Origin: an uncultured Clostridia bacterium | Lineage (GTDB): Bacteria > Bacillota > Clostridia > TANB77 > CAG-508 | Reading direction: 5' to 3' | DNA: 64,000 nucleotides | NCBI GenBank assembly: GCA_934157035.1 | Contig: CAKPHG010000002.1 | Coordinates: forward strand, 124,001-188,000 | Shown here: positions 41,401 to 49,786 of the stretch, piece after piece | Layout: each line of letters begins with the position of its first letter | How positions within the stretch are numbered: the stretch's first letter is position 1 | Notes under the pieces: generated by a model | Databases searched by the model: none | What the model saw: only the letters and a program-made list of their open reading frames with translations | What the model was told of the DNA's origin: nothing | Position numbers and translations under genes: made by a program

Positions 41401-42066
41401 ATGAAAACTTTACTAAATATTATATGCAGTAAAAAGGTAAAAAATTCCTTAATTTTATTATTTTTACTATTTATATATATATGCATATCTGCAATATCTT
41501 ACGTAACTGCTGTTTCTAAAGATATTGAACAAAGTGTTTTTAGACTTCATGTTATAGCAAATAGTGATTCTGAAGAAGATCAAAACTTAAAATATAAAGT
41601 TAGAGATAATTTAATAGAATATATGAACAATATCTGTAAAGATGTTACAAATAAAAATGATGCTATAAATATAGCAAAGGAACATACTGAGGAATTTTTA
41701 ACTATTGCTCAAGATACAGTTAAAGAAAATGGATACGATTATAATGTTTCTATAGAAATCGGCAATTTCTCTTTTCCAACAAAAAATTACGGTGATGTAT
41801 CACTTCCAGCAGGATATTATGATGCAATAAGAGTAAAAATTGGAAAAGCTCAAGGACAAAACTGGTGGTGCGTAATGTTTCCTCCTCTTTGCTTTGTAAA
41901 TGTATCTGCCGGAATTGTTCCAGAAGAATCTAAAGAATTAATTAAACAAGAATTAACAGATGAAGAATATTCAATTGTAACAAATAAAGATAGCTGTGAT
42001 ATAAAATTTAAAATAGGTTTAATTGAATGGTTTAAAAACAATGATATTCTAACTGCAAAAAAGTAG
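41401..42066 (+). CDS. spoIIR: Stage II sporulation protein R
   Basis: A 221-residue secreted signalling protein made in the forespore that triggers SpoIIGA to process pro-sigma-E in the mother cell. Signal/anchor helix (LILLFLLFIYICISAISYV), then the conserved FRLHVIANSDSEEDQ, LPAGYYDAIRVKIG and NWWCVMFPPLCF. I use the ATG at 41401 after GGAGGTTATAAAAATA; the TTG at 41383 overlaps the ribosome site. Confidence 0.96.
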   Translation: MKTLLNIICSKKVKNSLILLFLLFIYICISAISYVTAVSKDIEQSVFRLHVIANSDSEEDQNLKYKVRDNLIEYMNNICKDVTNKNDAINIAKEHTEEFLTIAQDTVKENGYDYNVSIEIGNFSFPTKNYGDVSLPAGYYDAIRVKIGKAQGQNWWCVMFPPLCFVNVSAGIVPEESKELIKQELTDEEYSIVTNKDSCDIKFKIGLIEWFKNNDILTAKK

Positions 42067-42110
42067 TTGTAAATTACTAAAAAGTATGATATAAGTATTA
42101 TGTAAAAATA

Positions 42111-42141
42111 AAAATAGAATATATTTAATATATTCTATTTT
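42111..42141 (+). terminator. Terminator after spoIIR
   Basis: 15-bp perfect arms with a one-base annotated centre (AAAATAGAATATATT and its complement), then TTATTTAG. Confidence 0.7.
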
Positions 42142-42209
42142 TATTTAGTTTATTTTATATAATTATAAATATTTTTAATATAAAATATATAAATTTGGGG
42201 GTAATTTTC

Positions 42210-43478
42210 TTGGATAAATTAATCATTAAAGGTGGTACTCATCTTAAAGGCGAAGTTAATATAAGTGGTGCAAAAAACGCTGCAGTTGCTTTACTTCCTG
42301 CAGCATTACTAATAGATGGTACTTGTACTATTTCAAATGTGCCAAACATAAGTGATGTTAAAATCACTTGCAAAATTTTAGAAAAACTTGGAGTTATTAT
42401 AACTTGGAATTCAAATAATGAACTTACATTAGATACAAGAAATATTACATCTACCGTAGCTCCATTAGATATGACAAGTAAATTTCGTGCTTCTTACTAT
42501 CTAATAGGTGCTTTACTAGGTAGATGTAAAGAAGCAACAGTTGGACTTCCTGGAGGATGTAATTTAGGCGCTAGACCTATTGATCAACATATAAAAGGTT
42601 TTGAATCTTTAGGTGCTACTGTTGAAGTTTCACAAGGTAAAGTTTCTGCTTCTGCAAAAAAACTTGTAGGTACTTCTATTTATATGGACATGGTATCTGT
42701 TGGAGCAACTATTAATGTTATGCTTGCTAGTGTTTTAGCAAATGGTACTACAGTTATAGAAAATGCTGCAAAAGAACCTCATATAGTTGATGTTGCAAAT
42801 TTTTTAAATACGATGGGAGCAGATATTCGTGGTGCAGGAACAGATGTTATAAAAATTAACGGTGTAAAAAAATTAACTGGCAATGCTACATATTCTGTTG
42901 TACCTGACCAAATAGAAACTGGTACCTTTATGCTTGCTGCTGTAGCTACCAAAGGTGACTTACTTATAAGAAATTGTATTCCTGAACATTTAGATTGCTT
43001 AACTGCAAAAATTTTAGAAATGGGTGCAAATGTAGAATCTGAAGGTGATACCATTCATGTATGGACAAATAAAAGACCTAATAGAGCAAATATCAAAACT
43101 CAACCTTATCCTGGATTTCCTACAGACTTACAACCTCAAATGGGTGTATGTTTAGCATTAGCAAATGGCACAAGCATAATAAAAGAAGGAATTTGGGAAT
43201 CTCGTTTTCAGTATACTGCTGAACTTAATAAAATGGGAGCACAAATAACTGATCAAGGAAAGTCTGCAATATTTGAAGGTGTAAAAGAATTGTGTGGAGC
43301 TCCTGTAGAAGCAACTGACTTAAGAGCAGGTGCAGCATTAATTATTGCCGGTATAGCTGCTAAAGGTGAAACAAGCATATCTAACCTTATATATATAGAC
43401 CGTGGATATGAAAACATAGAAGATAAATTTAGAAAAATAGGTGCTAATATCCAAAGAATAACAGAAGAAGATTTTTAA
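42210..43478 (+). CDS. murA: UDP-N-acetylglucosamine 1-carboxyvinyltransferase
   Basis: A 422-residue enolpyruvyl transferase, first committed step of peptidoglycan synthesis. Catalytic Cys in GGCNLGARPIDQH, and the RASYYLIGALLGR loop; C-terminal RAGAALIIAGIAAKG. I choose TTG at 42210 (LDKLIIKGG), 9 bases after GGGGG; the TTG at 42195 overlaps that site. It opens a run of murA, walJ-like and rlmH with small gaps. Confidence 0.96.
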   Translation: MDKLIIKGGTHLKGEVNISGAKNAAVALLPAALLIDGTCTISNVPNISDVKITCKILEKLGVIITWNSNNELTLDTRNITSTVAPLDMTSKFRASYYLIGALLGRCKEATVGLPGGCNLGARPIDQHIKGFESLGATVEVSQGKVSASAKKLVGTSIYMDMVSVGATINVMLASVLANGTTVIENAAKEPHIVDVANFLNTMGADIRGAGTDVIKINGVKKLTGNATYSVVPDQIETGTFMLAAVATKGDLLIRNCIPEHLDCLTAKILEMGANVESEGDTIHVWTNKRPNRANIKTQPYPGFPTDLQPQMGVCLALANGTSIIKEGIWESRFQYTAELNKMGAQITDQGKSAIFEGVKELCGAPVEATDLRAGAALIIAGIAAKGETSISNLIYIDRGYENIEDKFRKIGANIQRITEEDF

Positions 43479-43492
43479 AGAGGATGAATAAA

Positions 43493-44281
43493 ATGTTTCA
43501 ATTTTGTAGTTTATTTAGTGGTAGCTCTGGTAATTGCTCTTTAGCTCAAACCAATACTACTAAAATTTTAATAGATGCTGGAGAAAGTGCAAAAAAAATT
43601 GCAAATTCATTAGAATCAATGCAAATAGACCCAAGTTGTATTAATGCTATTTTAATAACTCATGAACATTCAGATCATGTTAAAGGTTTAGGAACATTAT
43701 CAAAAAAATATAATATTCCTGTTTATGCAAATAAAGAAACTTGGGAAGCAATGGATTCTCAAAGAGAAAAAATAAATGAAGATAATATTAAACTTTTTAC
43801 TTTTGAAAAATTTAATATAGGTGACATAGAAATAAAACCTTTTTCTATTCCTCATGATGCTGCTAATCCTTGCGGATTTAATCTTTTTCATGAAAATAAG
43901 AAGATGAGTATTGCAACTGATATAGGTCATATAAATAAAGATGTTATTTCTCATTTAGCTAATAGTTCTTTTTTGCTAATAGAAGCTAATTATGAACCTG
44001 AAATTTTAAAATATTCACCATATCCTTATTTGCTAAAAGAAAGAATAAAAGGTCCTAATGGTCATTTGTCTAATATTGATGCTGGCAAAACAATTTCTTA
44101 CTTATCTAATTATGGCTTAAAAAATGTTATGCTTGGACATCTAAGTAATGAAAATAATTTTCCAGAACTTGCATATAAAACAGTAGTAGAAAATTTAATA
44201 GAAAATAATGTAAATGAAAATAATTTAAGATTAAGTGTTGCAAATAGATATACACCAAGTGAAATTATAGATGTTAGTTAG
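43493..44281 (+). CDS. MBL-fold hydrolase, WalJ/YycJ-like
   Basis: A 262-residue metallo-beta-lactamase-fold protein (FSGSSGNCSLAQ, THEHSDHVKGL, GHLSNENN). YycJ/WalJ proteins belong to the WalRK context and take part in coordinating cell division with DNA replication and in mismatch repair. I use the ATG at 43493, 10 bases after AGAGG; the ATG at 43484 abuts it. It starts 15 bases after murA. Confidence 0.9.
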   Translation: MFQFCSLFSGSSGNCSLAQTNTTKILIDAGESAKKIANSLESMQIDPSCINAILITHEHSDHVKGLGTLSKKYNIPVYANKETWEAMDSQREKINEDNIKLFTFEKFNIGDIEIKPFSIPHDAANPCGFNLFHENKKMSIATDIGHINKDVISHLANSSFLLIEANYEPEILKYSPYPYLLKERIKGPNGHLSNIDAGKTISYLSNYGLKNVMLGHLSNENNFPELAYKTVVENLIENNVNENNLRLSVANRYTPSEIIDVS

Positions 44282-44293
44282 AAAGGAATTACA

Positions 44294-44773
44294 ATGTTAC
44301 ATATTGATATAATTTGCATTGGAAAAATAAGAGAAAATTATTTGAAAGATGCAATAACCGAATATTCAAAAAGACTTTCAAAATATTGTATTTTAAATAT
44401 AATTGAACTTCCAGATGAAAAACTTCCTTCTAAATTAAATGATAGCTTATCTTTTGATATTAAACAAAAAGAATGTAATTTAATTTCTTCTCGTATAAAA
44501 AAAGATAGCTATGTTATAGCATTAGATTTAAAAGGTAAAAATTATACATCTGAAGATTTTTCAAAAAAAATAGATGAAATCTCTATTACAAATAGTCATA
44601 TTACTTTTTTAATAGGTGGTACTCTAGGAATGACAGATAATTTATTAAATAGTTCAAATGAACTTATATGCTTTTCTAAAATGACATTTCCTCATCCATT
44701 AATTCGTGTATTTCTTTTAGAACAACTATTTCGCGCATTTAAAATATCTAATGGAGAAAACTATCATCATTAA
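44294..44773 (+). CDS. rlmH: 23S rRNA pseudouridine(1915) N3-methyltransferase RlmH
   Basis: A 159-residue SPOUT methyltransferase with the knot segment FLIGGTLGMTDNLL and the conserved C-terminal SNGENYHH. It methylates Psi1915 in helix 69 of 23S rRNA. Last gene of the murA run. Confidence 0.97.
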   Translation: MLHIDIICIGKIRENYLKDAITEYSKRLSKYCILNIIELPDEKLPSKLNDSLSFDIKQKECNLISSRIKKDSYVIALDLKGKNYTSEDFSKKIDEISITNSHITFLIGGTLGMTDNLLNSSNELICFSKMTFPHPLIRVFLLEQLFRAFKISNGENYHH

Positions 44774-44792
44774 TAATTAATATATAAAATTT

Positions 44793-44953
44793 TTGTAGAG
44801 GAAATTAATTTAAATAAATAGGGGCTTAAACTAATTATTTTTTATAAAAAACGAAAGATTTAGCTATTAGGGGGCAGCTAATTACTTGTTACTTTTTTAT
44901 TTCCTCTACAAGATTAATAACTTTGGGATACTGAATCTATAGAATATAGATTC
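44793..44953 (+). ncRNA. Candidate structured RNA with own terminator
   Basis: After rlmH no gene is seen for 390 bases. A 13-bp perfect long-range stem (44793-44805 with 44899-44911; TTGTAGAGGAAAT) closes about 93 bases that include a TTTTTTATAAAAAA hairpin (44848-44861 region), a TTAGCT/AGCTAA hairpin (about 44860-44882) and two GGGGC runs. A strong terminator (GAATCTATA-GAA-TATAGATTC, then nine T) follows at 44933-44961. This is the layout of a stand-alone small RNA. I cannot assign it to a known class; 6S RNA is one option. The rest of the gap to 45163 is AT-rich without features. Confidence 0.5.
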
Positions 44954-45163
44954 TTTTTTTTTGAATAAATTTCAAGAATTGTTTTTAATAATAATTATTT
45001 TTTTATTTTTCTTTTAATTTTTTTAGACCAATATATTACTATAAATTTTTGAATAAAAAAATATATGAATAAAAATAATAATACTCGAATAAACATTTTT
45101 CCTTCTTTCTTGAATTAACTGTTTTTATATTACCATATTTTTCCATTTATGTCAATAAAAACT

Positions 45164-45691
45164 TTACGACAAAATTCCACAAATTCCAACAGACACAAGT
45201 GTTCCTACCAAATCTCCTATTAATGCTGCCCACAAAACAAATTTTATTTTTTTTATTCCTACACAACTTGTATAAATAGCTATTGTATAAAATGTAGTTT
45301 CTGTAGATCCCATAATCGTTGAAGCAATTATTCCTATTCTTGAATCAACACCATAAGTTTTCATTATATCTGTTGCTAATGCTGTTGAGGCACTTCCAGA
45401 TATTGGTCTTACTATAGCTAATGGCATTATTTCGCTAGGAATATTAAAAATATTTGTTAAAGGAGCAATCAATTTAGCTATAAATTCTAAAATTCCAGAT
45501 CCCCTTAATGCTCCTATTGCTATAAAAATTCCCAATAAAGTAGGAAATAATTTTACAACAATTTCAATTCCTTCTTTTGCTCCTTCTACAAAAGTATCAT
45601 ATACTTTATTTTTTTCTATCAATCCATATATAATAATAATCGCTATAACAATAGGTATAGCACTAGAAGATAAATATTTTATAATATTCAC
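45164..45691 (-). CDS. spmB: Spore maturation protein B
   Basis: A 175-residue membrane protein of the nucleoside-recognition/gate family (IAIGALRGSGILEFIA, MPLAIVRPISGSASTALATD, GSTETTFYTIAIY). With SpmA it is needed for spore core dehydration. Start is GTG after GGGGTAATTT, 3 bases after the spmA stop. Confidence 0.96.
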   Translation of the reverse strand: MNIIKYLSSSAIPIVIAIIIIYGLIEKNKVYDTFVEGAKEGIEIVVKLFPTLLGIFIAIGALRGSGILEFIAKLIAPLTNIFNIPSEIMPLAIVRPISGSASTALATDIMKTYGVDSRIGIIASTIMGSTETTFYTIAIYTSCVGIKKIKFVLWAALIGDLVGTLVSVGICGILS

Positions 45692-45694
45692 AAA

Positions 45695-46306
45695 TTACCC
45701 CTTTCTTATACTTATTCTTTTATTTCTTTTTTTATCTATATTAATAAATATCTTTGTTGCAGTTACTACAGCAATAGCTGCAGATATTGTAGCTATCCAA
45801 ACTGGAAATATTATTTGAGTAGGATTACTTGAATTTAAAGAACTCCTTATAGCAATTACTGTAGTAGGAATTATTTGTATAGATGCTGTATTTATTACAA
45901 TAAACATAGCCATTGAATTTGATATAGTATCTTTTTGTGGATTATCTTTTTGAAGTGTTTTCATTGCTTTTAACCCCAGAGGCGTTGCTGCATTTCCTAA
46001 TCCTAAAATATTTGCAACCATATTCATAGAAATTTCTTCTTTAGCTTTCTCATTATTTTTACAATCAGGAAATAAAAAATTTATCAATGGTTTTAATAAT
46101 TTTGTAAGTTTTTCTACAAATGTTGTCCTTTTAGCTATCTCCATAATTCCATTCCACATACAAATAGTAGCAAAAAAAGTAATAGTAAGCTGTACACTAT
46201 TTTCAGCAGATTCAAAAATTGCTTGAGTTGTATCTCCCATACTTCCATTAAAACTAGCATACAAAAAAGATATTAAGATAAAAATTGGCCATATTATATT
46301 TAACAT
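45695..46306 (-). CDS. spmA: Spore maturation protein A
   Basis: A 203-residue membrane protein (YASFNGSMGDTTQAIFESAE, NILGLGNAATPLGLKAM). Partner of SpmB in spore maturation. First gene of the spmA-spmB operon, ribosome site AAAGGAAGTG. Confidence 0.96.
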   Translation of the reverse strand: MLNIIWPIFILISFLYASFNGSMGDTTQAIFESAENSVQLTITFFATICMWNGIMEIAKRTTFVEKLTKLLKPLINFLFPDCKNNEKAKEEISMNMVANILGLGNAATPLGLKAMKTLQKDNPQKDTISNSMAMFIVINTASIQIIPTTVIAIRSSLNSSNPTQIIFPVWIATISAAIAVVTATKIFINIDKKRNKRISIRKG

Positions 46307-46482
46307 TTATTCACTTCCTTTTATTTATAAAATAATATTTACTTATTGGTTTAATCGTGCTATAATTAATAAAATTACAAATTTTGCCTTTTTCTTTTTA
46401 ATATTATTCTAATTTAAAAAGCATTATTCGTTAAAGGTAAAAATTTGCATTTACATTTTTTTACAAATTTTGCAATTTGTTA

Positions 46483-46511
46483 TTGCGTTTTTTGTAGATT
46501 TATGATATTAT
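46483..46511 (+). promoter_or_regulatory. Candidate abrB promoter
   Basis: TTGCGT (46483-46488), 17-base spacer, TATTAT (46506-46511), 50 bases before the abrB start codon. Transcription would start near 46518. Confidence 0.6.
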
Positions 46512-46527
46512 AAATGTATGAATATTT

Positions 46528-46544
46528 TGTCGAAAAATGGCGAA
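46528..46544 (+). promoter_or_regulatory. Two Spo0A boxes in the abrB leader
   Basis: TGTCGAA (46528-46534) and TGGCGAA (46538-46544) both fit the Spo0A box TGNCGAA and are exactly 10 bases apart, one helical turn. They lie just downstream of the expected transcription start, as in the Bacillus subtilis abrB promoter, where Spo0A~P represses abrB through two adjacent boxes. Confidence 0.75.
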
Positions 46545-46560
46545 TAAAGGAGGAAATAAA

Positions 46561-46812
46561 ATGAAATCTACTGGAATTATAAGAAAAGTTGACGAACTAG
46601 GAAGAGTTGTTATTCCTATTGAACTTAGAAATCAATTTCAAATCGCAGAAAAAGATCCAATTGAAATATTCGTAGATGGGACATCAATTATTTTAAAAAA
46701 ATACGAAAAATCATGTCTTTTCTGTGGTAACACAAAAAAATTAACTAATTACAAAGATAAACTTGTTTGTAATAAATGTTTAAAACAAATAAAATCATTA
46801 AGTGAAGAATAA
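46561..46812 (+). CDS. abrB: AbrB-family transition-state regulator
   Basis: An 83-residue regulator. N-terminal AbrB swapped-hairpin DNA-binding domain (MKSTGIIRKVDELGRVVIPIELR) and a C-terminal short segment with two CxxC pairs (CLFCGNTK, CNKCLKQ), a possible zinc knuckle seen in some clostridial AbrB proteins. ATG at 46561 follows AAAGGAGGAAAT; the ATG at 46537 has no ribosome site. Two Spo0A boxes precede it, so it probably represses stationary-phase genes until Spo0A turns it off. Confidence 0.93.
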   Translation: MKSTGIIRKVDELGRVVIPIELRNQFQIAEKDPIEIFVDGTSIILKKYEKSCLFCGNTKKLTNYKDKLVCNKCLKQIKSLSEE

Positions 46813-46817
46813 AAAAT

Positions 46818-46842
46818 AAAACTCCAAATATATTGGAGTTTT
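46818..46842. terminator. Bidirectional terminator between abrB and rsmI
   Basis: AAAACTCCAA (46818-46827) and TTGGAGTTTT (46833-46842), then TATTTTTTAT. Confidence 0.85.
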
Positions 46843-46847
46843 ATTTT

Positions 46848-47675
46848 TTATATAAACATTTTATATATTTCATTTTTATTTACTTTTCTATCTTTTGCAA
46901 TCTTTTTTATTATTTCGTTTTTTGTCAATCCTTGTTTTTCATAATAGTTATAATGCTCTTTAATAGTCATATTATTTAACATTTCACTTTCTTCATCTTT
47001 CGCTTTTATACTAGACCCTTGTATTAAAATAATATGCTCTCCCCTTGGCTCAGGGTATTTTTCCATAATTTCTTTTACTGTTCCTCTAATAAATTCTTCG
47101 TGTATTTTTGTTAGTTCTCTGGCAATTACGACTTGCCTATCTTCTATAATTTTTTCTAAATCAACTAGAGTATTATTTAACTTATGAGGTGCTTCATATA
47201 ATATTATCGTTTTATTTTCTTTTTTTATTTCTTCTAATTTATCTTTTCTTAATTTTTTATTTATAGGTAAAAAACCATAAAAAGAAAATTCTCTTGTATC
47301 TAACCCTGAAGTTATCAATGCATTTATTAATGCACATGCCCCTGGAATAGGTATTATTTTTATATTTTCTTTTATTGCATTTTTTACTATTACTTCGCCA
47401 GGATCTGAAATCACAGGAGTTCCCGCATCAGAAACTAATGCAATATTTTTTCCTTCCTTCAAATCTTTTATTAATCCATCTACCTTAATATCTTCATTAT
47501 GTCTATGGTAACTAATTAAAGTTTTATTTATTTTATAATGATTTAATAATTTTAAAGTTTGTCTTGTATCTTCTGCTGCTATTAAATCTACTTCTTCTAA
47601 GATTTTTATTGCTCTAAAAGTAATATCCTCTAAATTCCCTATTGGCGTTGCAACTAAATATAATATTCCACTCAT
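46848..47675 (-). CDS. rsmI: 16S rRNA (cytidine1402-2'-O)-methyltransferase RsmI
   Basis: A 275-residue tetrapyrrole-methylase-fold enzyme (LVATPIGNLEDITFRAI, AAEDTRQTLKLLNHY, SDAGTPVISDPG). It acts with RsmH on C1402 of 16S rRNA. It lies beside abrB and the trmN-like gene, as in Bacillus. Confidence 0.96.
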   Translation of the reverse strand: MSGILYLVATPIGNLEDITFRAIKILEEVDLIAAEDTRQTLKLLNHYKINKTLISYHRHNEDIKVDGLIKDLKEGKNIALVSDAGTPVISDPGEVIVKNAIKENIKIIPIPGACALINALITSGLDTREFSFYGFLPINKKLRKDKLEEIKKENKTIILYEAPHKLNNTLVDLEKIIEDRQVVIARELTKIHEEFIRGTVKEIMEKYPEPRGEHIILIQGSSIKAKDEESEMLNNMTIKEHYNYYEKQGLTKNEIIKKIAKDRKVNKNEIYKMFI

Positions 47676-47715
47676 ATTTGCCTCCTACAATAAATTAATT
47701 TTTTATAATTAAATT

Positions 47716-48459
47716 TTATTTTTTATTATATATTTTTAATATTTCCTCTGTATAATTTCCATCTTCATCGTATATAAATAATGGTTTTTCTATTTTTAAA
47801 AATTCTTTTGCGTTTTTTACAGCCTTTATTAAAATTAATTTTGGTTCACTATTAATATTTGAATGAACTAATTTAATTACTTTTGGTTCTAATTTGTTTT
47901 GCTTTAATTTGTAAATAATTTCTGCTAATCGCTCTGGTCTATGTACCATATAAAGAGCTCCTTTATCTTTTAATAAATCAAAACTAATTTTTATAAAATC
48001 TTCTAATGAAGCTGTTATTTCATGTCTAGAAATTAATTTGTTTTCTTTTTCATTTTTTTCACCAGTATTTAATTTTTTATAAGGTGGATTTGTAACTATT
48101 GCATCAAAAGAATTTTTTTCAAAAATATTTGCTAAATTTTTAATATTTTCATTTATTATTTCAATTTTATCTTCTAAATTGTTTAATTTTACACTTCTTT
48201 GTGCCATTTCAGCAACTTGTTTTTGAATTTCTATTCCATATATTTTATTTAAATTTGTTTTTCCGGATAATAAAATACTTAAAATTCCTGTACCTGTCCC
48301 TAAATCTAATACTTTACTATTATTTTTTATTTCTTTTGCAAAATCAGATAAGAGTACTGCATCTATACCAAAACAAAAACCTTCTGTATTTTGAATTATT
48401 TTTAGTCCTTTATATTCCAAATCATCTATTCTTTCATTTTCTTTTAGTTCTATATTCAT
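47716..48459 (-). CDS. tRNA1(Val) adenine37-N6-methyltransferase-like protein
   Basis: A 247-residue SAM-dependent methyltransferase with the N6-adenine motif NPPY (IVTNPPYKKLNTGEKN), motif I VLDLGTGTGILSILLS. TrmN6/YfiC family (YabB in Bacillus). It precedes rsmI by 40 bases on the same strand. Confidence 0.9.
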   Translation of the reverse strand: MNIELKENERIDDLEYKGLKIIQNTEGFCFGIDAVLLSDFAKEIKNNSKVLDLGTGTGILSILLSGKTNLNKIYGIEIQKQVAEMAQRSVKLNNLEDKIEIINENIKNLANIFEKNSFDAIVTNPPYKKLNTGEKNEKENKLISRHEITASLEDFIKISFDLLKDKGALYMVHRPERLAEIIYKLKQNKLEPKVIKLVHSNINSEPKLILIKAVKNAKEFLKIEKPLFIYDEDGNYTEEILKIYNKK

Positions 48460-48686
48460 ATTTTTCTCCTATTATTTTATTTTTTATTATACTATAAAAT
48501 ATAAAAAAAATAAAGGCTTGTATTTTTAACTACTTTATTTTTTTTTACATATAATATTAATAACAATAAAATAATAATTAATTATCATATTTTATATGCT
48601 ATGTTAATTTAATTTATTTTAATTATATTAATTATTATATTTTAATAAATAATAATTAAATAAAATATTTTATGGAGTATTTATTT

Positions 48687-48878
48687 ATGAATGTTAATGG
48701 ATATAAAAAAAATAAATATTATTACAATAATTGTAATAATATTTGCTCAAAAAATATAAATAATTCTTTTTGTAATAATTTTAATTCTCCTTTAAATTCA
48801 CTATTTGAAGTAGAAAATTTTTTGTGTAAAATAAATAAAATGTGTAAATGTATAAATTTATATAAATTTTTTAAATAA
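48687..48878 (+). CDS. Possible small Asn/Cys-rich protein
   Basis: A 63-residue frame, rich in Asn, Tyr, Lys and Cys (six or seven Cys), start ATG at 48687 nine bases after GGAG. Base composition is extreme but the stretch is richer in G and C than the flanks. It is followed by inverted repeats. No family is recognised; a small coat or secreted protein is possible, and it may be spurious. Confidence 0.35.
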   Translation: MNVNGYKKNKYYYNNCNNICSKNINNSFCNNFNSPLNSLFEVENFLCKINKMCKCINLYKFFK

Positions 48879-48960
48879 TAAATAATAAATAATTATCAAT
48901 TATTTATTATTTTATTTATTATTTTTATTTAATTTTAATTGTTTAATATTTTTATATAAA

Positions 48961-48991
48961 AAAACAAATAATTAATTAAATTATTTGTTTT
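48961..48991. terminator. Bidirectional terminator
   Basis: AAAACAAATAATT (48961-48973) and AATTATTTGTTTT (48979-48991), then T-run; upstream A-run. Confidence 0.75.
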
Positions 48992-49028
48992 TTTATTTAT
49001 ATTTTTTAAATAATATTTATTTTTATAT

Positions 49029-49586
49029 CTAATTTTGAAAATTCCTATTAAAAACTTCATTAAATTTTATTTTTCCATTTTTAAAACTTTTATTTTCTTC
49101 TCCATTAATTAATATTTTTATTCCATTTATTTCTGTTAATTCTGTTAATGTTTTTACTATTGATTCTATTATTAATTTTTCTTTATTTTCTCCCCCTAAA
49201 ATATTATTAATAAATTCACTTGAAAAATCAATAATTAATATATCTCCATTTTTTTCTATTTTATTTATTTTAGTTCCTTCTGGAATTGTTTTTTCAAAAT
49301 TATTATTTTTTGGTCCACTTATTAGCAAATTAATTACTTTTTCATAGGGATTGTTAATTAATTCTTTCACATCTATTAATCTTACTTCTGGTACAACTTC
49401 ATTGTCTTTTATAAAATATAAAGTTACCATTGTCTGTCTTAATTGTTCCTCTGAAATTTCTTCTTGAGGAATATATTCTATAATATTATTTTTCTTATTT
49501 TTAACAATAGAACATACTCCCATAATAATTCCTACTATTAACATTATAAAAATTATAATTATAATAATTCTTTTCCAATTTAACAT
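49029..49586 (-). CDS. GerMN domain lipoprotein-like protein
   Basis: A 185-residue protein with an N-terminal membrane helix (IIIIIFIMLIVGIIMGVCSIV) and a GerMN domain (VTLYFIKDNEVVPEVRLI, VINLLISGPKNN, DILIIDFSSEFINN, IVKTLTELTEINGI). GerMN proteins such as GerM act in sporulation and germination on the outside of the membrane. The Cys before the end of the helix (VCSIV) is not a clear lipobox. Confidence 0.85.
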   Translation of the reverse strand: MLNWKRIIIIIIFIMLIVGIIMGVCSIVKNKKNNIIEYIPQEEISEEQLRQTMVTLYFIKDNEVVPEVRLIDVKELINNPYEKVINLLISGPKNNNFEKTIPEGTKINKIEKNGDILIIDFSSEFINNILGGENKEKLIIESIVKTLTELTEINGIKILINGEENKSFKNGKIKFNEVFNRNFQN

Positions 49587-49786
49587 ATTATTTTCTCCTT
49601 TTTTCTTTTTTTAATTTTTATGATAGACAAGTTTATTTTAGAACAAAAAGTATTATTTTTGCCATATTTTTCCTTTGTGAATTTTGTGTTAAAATGTTTG
49701 ACAAATTCACTATTTCTGTATAAAATTAGGTTTAAAGTTTATATATTTGATTTTAAATTCATATATCAATATAAAAGGAGAAAATA

